In this document: positions 1 to 7,684 of the stretch, piece by piece
How positions within the stretch are numbered: position 1 is the first letter of the stretch
How the letters are laid out: each line of letters starts with the position of its first letter
Assembly (NCBI GenBank): GCA_938016625.1
Contig: CALILB010000137.1
Coordinates: 1-11,879, forward strand
Direction: 5' to 3'
DNA from: an uncultured bacterium
Lineage (GTDB): Bacteria > Acidobacteriota > Thermoanaerobaculia > Multivoradales > JAHEKO01
DNA length: 11,879 bases
Notes under the pieces: model-generated
The model's input: only the letters and a program-made list of their open reading frames with translations
Databases searched by the model: none
What the model was told of the DNA's origin: nothing
Position numbers and translations under genes: made by a program

Positions 1-1
1 A

Positions 2-361
2 GGTCTCTCGGTCACCGACGCTCGGGCACGAGCCGCCCGGCTGCTCGAAGAAGTGGGCCTCGACCAGCGCTCCCGCGACTTCCCCGACACCTTTTCCGGC
101 GGCCAACAGCAACGGGTGGCGATCGCCCGTGCTCTGGTCAACGAACCGGAGCTGCTGCTCGCCGACGAGCCGACAGGAGCGCTCGATCGCGGGACCGGAG
201 CGGAAATCATGAGCCTTCTGCTCGAGCTCGTTCAGGAGCACGGCACCACCCTGATCGTGGCGACTCACGATGAGGCGGTGGTCGACGTGGCGGCTCGGGT
301 CATCCACATCGAAGACGGCCGGGTGATGCGGGACGAGCGGCTGGGAGCCTCTCGGTCGTGA
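2..361 (+). CDS. ABC transporter ATP-binding protein, LolD/MacB type (5' end outside window)
   Basis: This is the C-terminal 119 residues of an ABC ATPase that powers the permease encoded next to it on the cytoplasmic face of the inner membrane. Visible are the ABC signature FSGGQQQR, Walker B with catalytic glutamate LLLADEPTGALD, the D-loop (GALD) and the H-loop histidine in ATHD. Walker A and the Q-loop lie upstream of the window. The SGGQQQR plus DEPTGALD combination is typical of the LolD/MacB/FtsE exporter group, whose partners are FtsX-type permeases, as found here. The reading frame is open from base 2, so the ATG/GTG codons inside the window are not taken as the start. The stop TGA overlaps the GTG start of the permease gene (GTGA, 358-361), which implies translational coupling. 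Family is secure; the exported substrate is unknown. Confidence 0.93.
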   Translation, partial: GLSVTDARARAARLLEEVGLDQRSRDFPDTFSGGQQQRVAIARALVNEPELLLADEPTGALDRGTGAEIMSLLLELVQEHGTTLIVATHDEAVVDVAARVIHIEDGRVMRDERLGASRS

Positions 362-2919
362 AAGAGTCTGGAGTTCTTCTCGGGGTCCTTTTCAGCGAGC
401 TTCGACGTCGACCCGGTCCTGCACTGGCCAGCGTGCTGGCGATGACTTCGGGTGTGGCCGTGTTCGTGGCCATCGCGCTGGCCGGCCAGGCCGCTCGCTC
501 GAGCTTTGTAAGCGCCGTAGAGGCCATCTCGGGGAAGGCGACGCACGAAGTCGTCGCCACTGGCGGGATTGAAGAAGGGCGCTTCCGGGAGTTTGCCGCG
601 ATGCCGGCGGTGGAAGCGGCCCAGCCGGTGCTCGAAGGACGGGCGATGGTGCTTGCCGTGACGAGAGACGGCAGGCGCGAAAGCACAAGCGTACCGCCAC
701 TGCGCATCCTGGGAGTCGATCCCTTCTTCGCTGCGCCTTTTCTCACCGCTCGAGCCCGCGATCCGGTCGTACCCGAGGGCGGTCTCAAGCGATTCCTGAC
801 CGCGTCGGGCACGGCTCTGCTTTCGAACACCTGGGCCGCGGAGACGGGCGTCGAAGCGGGAGACGCTCTGGTGCTTGTCGTGGCAGGACGGGAGCGCATC
901 CTCCGGGTGCTGGGTCTCTACGACCTGTCGGTGCTCGAGGAGGGAGCAAAAGACACGGCCCTCGTCGATCTGGCCACCGGCCAAGAGCTCTTTGATCGTC
1001 TGGGGCGACTGGATCGAATCGAGCTGCAGGTGAAAACCGGGCGGGAGTCGGACATCGAGGCGCACCTCGTTGCCACCGAAATGCTGCAGCGCCCGCAGCG
1101 CCGGGGCGAGCGTCTGGCGCGCATGATCGAGGCTTTCCGGCTGAACCTGCTGGCACTCGGGGGCCTGGCGCTCGTGGTCGGGGCCCTGCTGGTCTTCAAC
1201 GCGGCGCAATTCATGGTCATCCGGCGGGACCGACTGCTGGGGCAGCTGCGAACTCTCGGTGCCAGCCGCAAGGCGCTGCTGGCGGCGACCCTCGCTGAGA
1301 CGACCCTCTTCGGCCTGCTCGGTGGGCTGCTGGGACTGATGCTGGGTGGGCTCCTGGCCCACGCCTTGGTCAGGGCCATCGGGCGCACCATCACCGACCT
1401 CTACGCCTTTGTGGAAGTAGACATCGGTGGTCTTTCACTTGGCGCTACTGTCGCCATACTGGTCGGAGCCGCTTTCATCGCCGCCTCCGCCGGCTGGTTC
1501 CCGGCCCTCGACGCGGCGCGTACGGCACCCCGGATGGTGGGCCTCAGGAGCATCGGCGAGGCCACCTACCGGCTGCGGCTGCCGCTGCTCCTGGCGCTGG
1601 GAGTCGGCGCCCTCGTCCTGGCGACGGCTGGGATCCTGCTGCCGACGAGATCGTGGTGGCCAGGTCTGCTGGCGGCTTTTGCCCTGATTGCGACCGGCGC
1701 CTGCTGGACGCCACCGTTCATGGGATGGCTGCTGCCAAAGATCCAGGAGGCTACTGAGAGATGGGGGTGGCTCCTGCCGCCCATGGCCACGGGCGCCGTC
1801 CACCGGTCGCTGAGCCGCACCGGAGGAGCGGCGGCGGGGCTCGGTGTCGCCCTGGCGATGACCGTGGGAGTCCTGATCATGGTGGGGTCGTTCGAGCGCG
1901 AGCTCGACCGGTGGATCGACCAGGCCATTCAGGCGGACGTCTTTGTGGGAGACGTATCGCAACGGCAGGCTCGCGACGAGGCCCGCGTCCCTGCAGCGGC
2001 GGTCGACGAGCTGCGGAAGACTCCAGGCCTGCGCGGCATCGACATCCTGCGGGCCGTCGAGATTCCACTCGGACAGCGCTCGGTGCGGTTCGCCGGTGTC
2101 GAATGGTCGTTGCCGGAGGCGCGACGGTTCGAGATCCTGGAAGGGGATCCGGAGCGGGCCTACGACCTGGCGTTGGCCGGGGCGGTACTGATCTCCGAGC
2201 CCCTGGCTCGTCACCATCGACTCGGTGTCGGTGATCGACTGCCGGTGTCCGGCCGCTCGGGTCCGGTGGAGCTCGAGATCGTCGGAGTCTTTCGCGACTA
2301 CAGCTACGATCGAGGGCTGGCGTTGACGGGTGCCGGCAGGTTCCTCGAGCTCTTTGGGGAGCTCGGGGTGCGCAACGTGGCCCTCTATCTGGAACCGGAG
2401 ATCGATCGCGAAAAGACCGTGCAGTCGCTCCGCCAGCGCCTCGCCGGCCGTTACGCGCTCGAGATTCGCTCCAACGGCGAGCTGCGCGAGGAGGTCACCG
2501 ACATCTTCCACCGGACCTTTGCTGTCACCTATCTGCTCCAGGTCATTGCCACGATGATGGCCCTCGTCGGCATCGCCGTCACCCTGTTTGGGCTGTTTCT
2601 GGAGCGTGGACGAGAGATGGCGACGCTCCGGTCCTTGGGCATGGAGCTCGACGGTGTTCGCGCTTTGTTTGCTCTGGAGTCGATCCTCATGGCCCTCTTC
2701 CCGGTCCTCATCTCCCTGCCACTGGGAGCCGCACTGGCGTGGGTTCTGACCGCGGTCATCAACCTGAGATCGTTCGGTTGGACGATCCGCTACCACGTGC
2801 CGTGGACCGCGGTGTTGGGGACTTTCGCCCTCGCCCTGGCCGCGGGCCTCGTGGCGACGATCGCTCCCATGATCCTGGCGCGCCGGCAGTCGGTGGCTCT
2901 GGCTCTGAGGGAGGAGTAG
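358..2919 (+). CDS. FtsX-like ABC transporter permease, two-module (853 aa)
   Basis: Inner-membrane permease partner of the preceding ATPase. Its length and layout are those of the duplicated FtsX/MacB_PCD permeases. A TM helix at about residues 21-43 is followed by a periplasmic domain (about 45-255), three helices of a first FtsX core (about 262-285, 308-335, 360-385) and further helices around 405-455 and 495-515. A second periplasmic domain and a C-terminal FtsX core (from about 730 to 845) follow. The loop after the second helix (GQLRTLGASRK) and its C-terminal counterpart (MATLRSLGMELDGVR) are the cytoplasmic coupling signature of FtsX domains. The GTG start is chosen because it overlaps the ATPase stop by four bases. 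These exporters usually move lipoproteins, lipids or peptides outward by mechanotransmission rather than importing small molecules. The AttH-like gene directly downstream suggests a lipid-like or hydrophobic cargo, but this is inference. Confidence 0.93.
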   Translation: MKESGVLLGVLFSELRRRPGPALASVLAMTSGVAVFVAIALAGQAARSSFVSAVEAISGKATHEVVATGGIEEGRFREFAAMPAVEAAQPVLEGRAMVLAVTRDGRRESTSVPPLRILGVDPFFAAPFLTARARDPVVPEGGLKRFLTASGTALLSNTWAAETGVEAGDALVLVVAGRERILRVLGLYDLSVLEEGAKDTALVDLATGQELFDRLGRLDRIELQVKTGRESDIEAHLVATEMLQRPQRRGERLARMIEAFRLNLLALGGLALVVGALLVFNAAQFMVIRRDRLLGQLRTLGASRKALLAATLAETTLFGLLGGLLGLMLGGLLAHALVRAIGRTITDLYAFVEVDIGGLSLGATVAILVGAAFIAASAGWFPALDAARTAPRMVGLRSIGEATYRLRLPLLLALGVGALVLATAGILLPTRSWWPGLLAAFALIATGACWTPPFMGWLLPKIQEATERWGWLLPPMATGAVHRSLSRTGGAAAGLGVALAMTVGVLIMVGSFERELDRWIDQAIQADVFVGDVSQRQARDEARVPAAAVDELRKTPGLRGIDILRAVEIPLGQRSVRFAGVEWSLPEARRFEILEGDPERAYDLALAGAVLISEPLARHHRLGVGDRLPVSGRSGPVELEIVGVFRDYSYDRGLALTGAGRFLELFGELGVRNVALYLEPEIDREKTVQSLRQRLAGRYALEIRSNGELREEVTDIFHRTFAVTYLLQVIATMMALVGIAVTLFGLFLERGREMATLRSLGMELDGVRALFALESILMALFPVLISLPLGAALAWVLTAVINLRSFGWTIRYHVPWTAVLGTFALALAAGLVATIAPMILARRQSVALALREE

Positions 2920-2925
2920 ACAACG

Positions 2926-4062
2926 ATGCGGGCCACGGCCAACCGTCTTGTCTCGACGGCGCTCGCCTTGCTGTGGGTCCTCTCGGGCCCGATCCTGCCA
3001 CAGGAGGCGCCCACCGGATTTTCCCGGGCCGAGGAGCCGCGTGAGCTCACCTTCCCGGCCGATCACGGTAGCCATCCGGAGTTCTCGACCGAGTGGTGGT
3101 ATCTGACAGGAAGCGTGACCACCGACGACGGCAACCTCTACGGCTTCCAGGCCACCTGGTTCCGCAACGCTCTGGTAGCCGAGCGGGAACCGCGGGCCTC
3201 TTCGCTCGCCGTCCGCGACGTGATCCTCTTCCACGGCGGGCTCATTGATGTCGAGCGTCAGGCTTTCTTCTCCGAATCCCAAGCCTCGCGAGCCGCCTCC
3301 TCCTGGGCCGGCGCCGAGACCGGAAGGCTCGAGGTATGGCTTCTCGACAACCGGCTGAGCGCAGGCCCGGACACATGGTCGGCGCGGTTCGGCGCCGGCG
3401 GGTGGGAGCTCGATCTGGAGCTTGCGCCTGCCCGCGAGCCTCTGCTGCACGGAGACCCCCCGGGGCTCAGCCGCAAGGGGCCCGAGAGGGGCCAGGCCTC
3501 CTACTACTATTCCCTGCCGCGCCTCGAAGTGCGCGGCAGCCTTCGTCGCGGACCCGATGACGAGCCGGTCGAGGCTGTGGGCCAGGCCTGGTTCGACCAC
3601 GAGTTCTTCTCACGGCAGCTGGCAGAGAGCCAAGTGGGCTGGGACTGGTTCTCGGTCGCCCTCGACGACGGCACCGACCTCATGCTTTTCGAGCTTCGCC
3701 AGCGGGACGGCGGGCGAGCATCGACCAGCGCCGGCACGCTGCGCTTGGCCGACGGTACCCGGCGACACCTCGCCGCAAGCGACTTCGAGATCGAGGTCGC
3801 CTCTACCTGGAGGAGCCCGGCCGCCCACCCGCACGACGACGACTACCCGGCGTCCTGGAAGATCGTCGTCCCTTCGGCCGGACTCAGCCTGGAGGTCGAG
3901 CCGATGGCCAAGGATCAAGAGCACCGCGACGAAGCTCCCGGAGCCATGGCCTACTGGGAAGGGCTCAGCCGCTTCCGCGGCCGTCACGGGGACCGCCAGG
4001 TCGAGGGTCTGGGCTACGTCGAGCTGGTCGGGTACCGGGGAGCGGGCCCCTCGGGGCTGTGA
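2926..4062 (+). CDS. AttH/CrtC-like lipocalin-fold protein, exported (378 aa)
   Basis: Member of the AttH / carotenoid 1,2-hydratase (CrtC-like) family with tandem lipocalin-like barrels. An N-terminal signal peptide (hydrophobic core at about 8-22) predicts export to the periplasm or lipoprotein-like tethering; no clear lipobox cysteine is seen. Family motifs visible are EWWYLTG at 56-62, AWFDHEF at 221-227, GWDWFSV at 238-244 and YWEG at 343-346. It starts six bases after the permease stop with a GGAG-type ribosome site just upstream, so it is the third gene of the operon. ABC exporter plus AttH is a recurring arrangement (the att region of Agrobacterium is the named example). The protein probably binds or hands over a hydrophobic ligand moved by the exporter. 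True hydratase activity is unproven, and no carotenoid genes are in the window. Confidence 0.88.
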   Translation: MRATANRLVSTALALLWVLSGPILPQEAPTGFSRAEEPRELTFPADHGSHPEFSTEWWYLTGSVTTDDGNLYGFQATWFRNALVAEREPRASSLAVRDVILFHGGLIDVERQAFFSESQASRAASSWAGAETGRLEVWLLDNRLSAGPDTWSARFGAGGWELDLELAPAREPLLHGDPPGLSRKGPERGQASYYYSLPRLEVRGSLRRGPDDEPVEAVGQAWFDHEFFSRQLAESQVGWDWFSVALDDGTDLMLFELRQRDGGRASTSAGTLRLADGTRRHLAASDFEIEVASTWRSPAAHPHDDDYPASWKIVVPSAGLSLEVEPMAKDQEHRDEAPGAMAYWEGLSRFRGRHGDRQVEGLGYVELVGYRGAGPSGL

Positions 4063-4209
4063 GGCATCGCAGGGCCCGGAAACCGAGCGAACAAGCCACT
4101 TGGGAAACGCGGTCAAGGATTCCTCTTGATAATCTCGACTGCAATCGCGCCAGCGTGAAGGGGTGTCCTTTCTGGAATCTTGCGCCTGCGACCGTCCACC
4201 CACAACGAC

Positions 4210-4493
4210 ATGTCGACTCCACAGCTGAAAGCCCAAGACTCTGAGGGCATGGGTGGCCTCCAGCTGGCCATGCTTCTGGGCCTGTTCTTCCTGTCTGGTG
4301 CTGCCGCGCTGATCTACGAAGTCCTGTGGCTCAAAGAGCTGGGTCGCCTGTTCGGAGTCACCGCCCATGCAGCCGCCATGACTCTGGCGGTCTTTTTCCT
4401 CGGGCTCGCCGCTGGCGGGTGGGTCTGGGGCACGAGGTCCGCGCGGGCCAGGAATCCGCTGCGGACGTACGGACTCCTGGAGCTCGCGAACCG
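4210..4493 (+). pseudogene. N-terminal fragment of membrane-fused spermidine-synthase-like protein
   Basis: About 95 codons of native sequence remain. They include two membrane helices: the first within LLGLFFLSGAAALIYEVLW and the second within MTLAVFFLGLAAGGW, followed by a basic cytoplasmic loop and RTYGLLEL. This is the opening of the multi-helix domain found in front of spermine/spermidine-synthase-like proteins. The synthase-like methyltransferase-fold domain is missing. The family-like sequence ends at about base 4490 and the frame then reads into IS-derived bases until a stop at 4561-4563. The ATG at 4210 is preferred over a TTG at 4180 and an ATG at 4246, but no strong ribosome site decides between them. 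The 3' remainder of the gene is not found anywhere in the window, so this is an insertion with loss rather than a simple insertion. Aminopropyltransferase activity of this fused family is itself often unproven. Confidence 0.8.
4487..4490 (+). other. GAAC tetranucleotide at IS91-type insertion boundary
   Basis: The tetranucleotide GAAC sits where the spermidine-synthase-like reading frame loses family similarity (about 4487-4490), at the 3' side of the minus-strand transposase. IS91-family elements are known to insert next to GTTC/CTTG-type tetranucleotides at the end downstream of the transposase, which is the orientation seen here (GTTC on the transposase strand). The exact IS end cannot be fixed without an uninterrupted homologue. 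Confidence 0.45.
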
Positions 4494-5516
4494 GATAGGC
4501 AATCGCTTTTCGAAGTTCCCCCTCCGCACCACGTTTTCGGGTGCCTGGAGGCGCCCAAGCTGAGCGATTAGCCAGATTGGGGCGAATCCTAGCGCTCTGA
4601 GGGGGAGGGCGGAGAGGGGTGCGTGTCTGATTCCCCAGAATGCCGCGCTGGCAGGCAGACTTGAACCCGGGCCGCGCGGAGGCTCGCAGCCGGGGGCGTC
4701 TCAGGCTATCTGGTCGAGGAGCTCGAGCTCATGCGGTGGCCCGTGGGCCAGAGATTCGGGCTCCTGGGCTGGAAGCTTCAGGCTTCGGCGGATGGCCCGT
4801 GCGGTGGCAAAGTCGGTGATGAAGGCGAGGATTTTCATATCCGCGCCACAGAATGGGCACAACAACGGGTCGACCTCATAGACCCTTCTGATGAGCTTTG
4901 CCCAACTGAGCCGGGCCTGGCGGGTGAAGGTGTCGACAGGGTCCTCCTGGCTTGGCCGGGTGCCGTTCGGTTCTTCCTCTTCGACCTTGCGCCGCTTGCC
5001 GCGGGCATCATTGGCGTACCAGCCCCAGTAGCGGGTCATCTGCTGGGAGGGCTCGGGGATGTGATCGACGACGCGAGCGATGAACTCCAGCACATCCCAG
5101 CTGACGGAAGCGGGTCGAGGCCCGCAGCGGCGGACCGGCCGAGCCGTGTAGGCAACCTCTGCGGTGTCTTCGTTCCAAGAGAGCCTTTTCAGTGCTAGCG
5201 GACAGCAGATCATGTAACGGCCCAGCCGGGCAGCGCCTTGCCGGTCATTGACCTGCACGGCGCCGTGGACCGAGAAACCGGTGTGGCGCCAGGACAAGCG
5301 GTTGCGGACCGTCTCTTTCCCGATGAGACCCTTGTCCACGAACGTCCTCAGGACCTCGGCTTGAAAGAGGCGTTCGAGGTGGCGCGAGTTGAAGCGTGGC
5401 AGCTGGCGGAAGCCCCCATCGGGGCCGAAGCCGCCATCGGTGACGAGGATGTGAACATGGGGGTGGAAGTTGAGCAGCTCGCCAGCCGTCTGGAGGAAAC
5501 CCACGGCGCCGGGTGT
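4491..5516 (-). mobile_element. IS91-family element, left copy, 5'-truncated
   Basis: The element consists of a roughly 210-base non-coding 3' flank (4491-4700) and the C-terminal two thirds of a rolling-circle-type transposase. The 3' flank separates the broken spermidine-synthase-like gene from the transposase stop and would carry the origin-end signals of an IS91-type element. I could not define the terminal hairpin with confidence. On the other side the element ends inside the transposase gene, so the upstream terminus is missing. No terminal inverted repeats or target duplication are expected for this family, and none were seen. Confidence 0.75.
4701..5516 (-). pseudogene. IS91-family (Y2_Tnp type) transposase, N-terminally truncated
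   Basis: About 271 residues remain of a rolling-circle (HUH) transposase that nicks single-stranded DNA. Seen are the HUH metal-binding motif in NFHPHVHILVTDGGF, a catalytic-region tyrosine in GRYMICCPLALKRL, and a conserved C-terminal block with CPFCG followed by the AFITD segment. The N-terminal zinc-binding domain and the start are absent. Similarity begins near TPGAVGFLQT, directly at the junction with the ureohydrolase fragment. The frame formally extends on to an ATG at 5666, but that part is antisense to the ureohydrolase and has no transposase character. Only one Tyr is visible in the region where ISCR-type members carry two. The gene is presumably inactive because its N-terminus is lost. 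Confidence 0.85.
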
Positions 5517-5519
5517 TAC

Positions 5520-5744
5520 TTCAGCGCCGTCGAAGACCTCTTTCCCCACCTGCGCGAGTTTGCCACGACCAAGACGATCGTCGGCTTCGATCTCGTCGAG
5601 TACAACCCGTTCTACGACAATCGGGGGCAACAGACGGCACGACTCGCCCGGCTCGTCATGCTCCAATTCTTGACCGGCATCGCGATGAAGAAGGAGGGCA
5701 TCGATCCCAGGTGGGTCAACCCCCGCATCAGCGGCGATCCCTGA
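5520..5744 (+). pseudogene. Ureohydrolase (arginase/agmatinase family) C-terminal fragment, left
   Basis: About 74 codons matching the end of arginase-superfamily proteins: EDLFPHLREF, then TIVGFDLVEYNP, the DNRGQQTARLA helix and GIAMKKEGIDP, ending at TGA 5742-5744. The alignment with the other two ureohydrolases in the window is clear at the VGxDxVEYNP segment and the final helix. All metal-ligand motifs (GGDH, DAHxD, DxDxxD) lie upstream and are missing, so the fragment cannot be catalytic. Its 5' side abuts the truncated end of the minus-strand IS91 transposase. The open frame reaches back into antisense IS sequence to a TTG at 5238, which is not a native start. It converges on the outer-membrane protein gene with a gap of only 24 bases. 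Confidence 0.85.
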
Positions 5745-5768
5745 TCCAGGACCCCGGGAGGCCGGACG

Positions 5769-6263
5769 TCAGAAGGCGTAGCCAAGGGCGAGACCGAAGA
5801 CCCAGGTGTTTTCCCCGGTCTCGATCAGGTCGAGAAAGGCCTCGGGGTTGAGGCTCCAGTTGCCACCTATCCCGATGTGGTAGCCGACCCCAAAACGGAA
5901 GGCGAACTTGTCCTTCTTGGGTGTGGACTCGATCCCCGGACCGGCTATGAGCCGCCAGTTGCCCCCGGGGTGGAGGGACACCGGAAAGACAAGAAGCCAG
6001 TTGCGGACCGTGTCCTGACCGAGTCCTTCGAGGACAACACCCGCACCCCACTTCTTGTGGAACCGGTATTCGTACTCGAGACCGAGGGCGAAGCCGTTCT
6101 CGTCGGCTCGCCCCTCCTTCGACTCGGTGGCCCAGCCGGCTAGAAGGCCCAGGTGGTGGGGGTGGCTCTTGTCGTGACCGCCCGCCGCCCGGGTCACGGA
6201 CGGCACAAAGGCCAGAAAGGCCAGCACCACGCCAACTGGAAGCCACAGCAATCGTCTTGGCAT
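5769..6263 (-). CDS. Small outer-membrane beta-barrel protein with His-rich N-terminus (164 aa)
   Basis: An N-terminal signal peptide (MPRRLLWLPVG..., cleavage likely after VTRA) is followed by a mature start rich in histidine (HDKSHPHH). Alternating amphipathic strands such as FALGLEYEYRF and FRFGVGYHIGI follow, and the chain ends in an aromatic residue (GLALGYAF). Terminal Phe and strand alternation are typical of small eight-stranded outer-membrane barrels. The ATG at 6263 is chosen over an upstream start at 6323 because a GGAGGAG ribosome site stands four bases before it and the signal peptide begins there. It lies 46 bases downstream of the intact ureohydrolase on the same strand and is probably co-transcribed with it. 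Function is unknown; the histidines could bind a divalent metal (inference). Confidence 0.83.
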   Translation of the reverse strand: MPRRLLWLPVGVVLAFLAFVPSVTRAAGGHDKSHPHHLGLLAGWATESKEGRADENGFALGLEYEYRFHKKWGAGVVLEGLGQDTVRNWLLVFPVSLHPGGNWRLIAGPGIESTPKKDKFAFRFGVGYHIGIGGNWSLNPEAFLDLIETGENTWVFGLALGYAF

Positions 6264-6309
6264 CAAGCTCCTCCAGTCCTCACTTGCCCTTGGAGTGCAT
6301 GGACCGCTG

Positions 6310-7581
6310 CTAGTCCCTGCCATCGTCCACCGTCAACGGGCTCAGGTAGTGCTCCTCGGTGATCCCTTTCTTGCGCATCGCCAATCCGGTCAGGCATTCG
6401 CGCACCAGCCGATTGGTGTTGTGGACCGTGGTGTAGCCGGGATCACGGGCCGGGGCCAGCTCGACGACATCGACGCCGACGACGTTCGATTCGGCGCACA
6501 GCCGCCGCATCAGCGGGAAGGCCTCGCGGGTGGTCAGCCCCGCCGGCTCGGGGGTACCGGTGCCCGGCATGTAGGCCGGATCGATGGCGTCGATGTCGAA
6601 CGAGATGAAGAGATACTCGGGGCCGTCCTTGGCCTCCTTGATGACGTCCTCCATGACCGCGTCCCAGCCCCGGCGCTCGACCTCGGCCATCGGGTGATAC
6701 CGGAAGCCCTCTCGGCGCATCCACTCGAACGAATCTTTGTCGGGATAGTAACCGCGTAGCGCCACCTGGATGTAGTTCTTCCCCGGCACGTGGCCCTCGA
6801 CGATGAGGCGCTTCACCCAGGCACCGTGCGTGATCAGATGACCCATCATCATGGTGGCATCGTAGTGGGCGTCGAAGTGAATCACGCCGACATTGCCTTT
6901 GCCGTAGACGTCGGCCAGAGCAGCGATGTTCGGGTAGGAGAGCGAGTGATCGCCACCGATGATGAATGGGATGACGTGCTGGCCGTCGGAATGGGTGGTC
7001 TCGGTGATCTCGCGGACGATCTCCCGGATCGCCTCCATCGAGCGTTCGGTGCTCAGTGGGTCGACCGGAGCATCACCGTAGTCGACGATCGTCAAATCCT
7101 CGAACGGATTCACCAGTGTGTGCATGTGCGACATGGTGAAGGCCCCCCACCCCACATACTCGGCATCGGAGAGCCGCAGCGCACCGGGCCCGCGGGAGGC
7201 GCCACGCTGACCGCTCCCCATATCGGTGTAGGCGCCGATCATCGCGACATCGACCTTGCCGGCGACCAGATCTTCCGGCACCAGGGCGATGGGCAGCCTG
7301 AAGAAGGTCGGGATACCGTTCCAGCCGAAGCCACCTGGAAATCGCTGGACATTGATCGGGCCGGGCTCCCGGCCCTCACTGAGGTCGTCACGACGAAGCT
7401 TCCAGAGGTCGTAGGTAGGGTCTTCCCTGTTCAAGGGGATGACCGGCTCGACCCCTGGTGGGGCCGGCGCGGACTCACCGGGACCGTCCGGCGTATCGTC
7501 GACGAACTGCGCATGGCAGACCGGCGCCTTGGCGAGGCCTGCGATCAGCAGCATACAGATCGAGAGTCCAATCTTCCTCAT
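6310..7581 (-). CDS. Exported ureohydrolase (agmatinase/arginase superfamily), intact (423 aa)
   Basis: Binuclear metal (usually Mn, in some members Ni) hydrolase that would release urea from a guanidino compound. The full ligand set is present: H212 in GGDHS, D237/H239/D241 in DAHYD, and D329/D331 in SFDIDAIDP, followed by PGTGTPEPAG (339-348). RGASRGPGALR (126-136) is the agmatinase-like substrate-loop region, and VVGVDVVEL (367-375) is also conserved. Residues 1-24 form a clear signal peptide (hydrophobic 5-16, CHAQ cleavage site). A Pro-rich linker precedes the enzyme domain, which explains the length of 423 against about 300-350 for typical agmatinases. Most family members are cytoplasmic, so export is unusual. 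The ATG at 7581 has an AAGGAGAT ribosome site at good spacing. The substrate (agmatine, arginine, guanidinobutyrate, guanidine or other) cannot be assigned by motif alone. Confidence 0.92.
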   Translation of the reverse strand: MRKIGLSICMLLIAGLAKAPVCHAQFVDDTPDGPGESAPAPPGVEPVIPLNREDPTYDLWKLRRDDLSEGREPGPINVQRFPGGFGWNGIPTFFRLPIALVPEDLVAGKVDVAMIGAYTDMGSGQRGASRGPGALRLSDAEYVGWGAFTMSHMHTLVNPFEDLTIVDYGDAPVDPLSTERSMEAIREIVREITETTHSDGQHVIPFIIGGDHSLSYPNIAALADVYGKGNVGVIHFDAHYDATMMMGHLITHGAWVKRLIVEGHVPGKNYIQVALRGYYPDKDSFEWMRREGFRYHPMAEVERRGWDAVMEDVIKEAKDGPEYLFISFDIDAIDPAYMPGTGTPEPAGLTTREAFPLMRRLCAESNVVGVDVVELAPARDPGYTTVHNTNRLVRECLTGLAMRKKGITEEHYLSPLTVDDGRD

Positions 7582-7611
7582 GGCTATCTCCTTTTGAACC
7601 TTCCTGTTCTC

Positions 7612-7626
7612 GGCGAAAAGATCGCC
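7612..7626. repeat. Small inverted repeat upstream of the exported ureohydrolase
   Basis: GGCGA and TCGCC face each other across five bases (AAAGA on the plus strand). The repeat overlaps the expected transcription start of the promoter proposed just upstream, so it could be an operator or the start of a short 5' leader hairpin. A five-base stem can arise by chance in this GC-rich DNA. Confidence 0.3.
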
Positions 7627-7627
7627 T

Positions 7628-7656
7628 ATTCTATTCGGGCGAGCTGGCTTGGTCTA
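7628..7656 (-). promoter_or_regulatory. Putative sigma70-type promoter for ureohydrolase and beta-barrel genes
   Basis: On the minus strand, TAGACC (7656-7651; four of six match to TTGACA) and TAGAAT (7633-7628; five of six match to TATAAT) are separated by exactly 17 bases. They stand about 47 bases upstream of the ureohydrolase ATG, in the 103-base gap after the HupE-like gene. The short stretch is more AT-rich than its surroundings. This would let the ureohydrolase and beta-barrel genes be transcribed independently of the upstream pair. Confidence 0.45.
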
Positions 7657-7684
7657 CTGCGCACCAACGCGCGGCGAGGATGTT

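Noticed and set aside
1435..3600. Long open frame of 721 codons on the minus strand
   Set aside because: It runs antisense across the permease and AttH-like genes, with low-complexity Arg/Gln/Gly-rich translation typical of shadow frames in GC-rich DNA.
4118..4132. TTGATAAT, a -10-like sequence before the spermidine-synthase-like fragment
   Set aside because: No -35-like element at 16-18 bases; the nearest, TTGGGA, is about 22 bases away.
4657..4671. GGTTCAAGTC on the minus strand, like a tRNA T-loop, in the IS 3' flank
   Set aside because: The bases on either side do not pair into a five-base T-stem, and no acceptor or anticodon arm could be found around it.
7666..7679. GCGC-N6-GCGC hairpin just after the HupE-like gene as a terminator
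   Set aside because: The stem is only four bases and no T-run follows on the minus strand.
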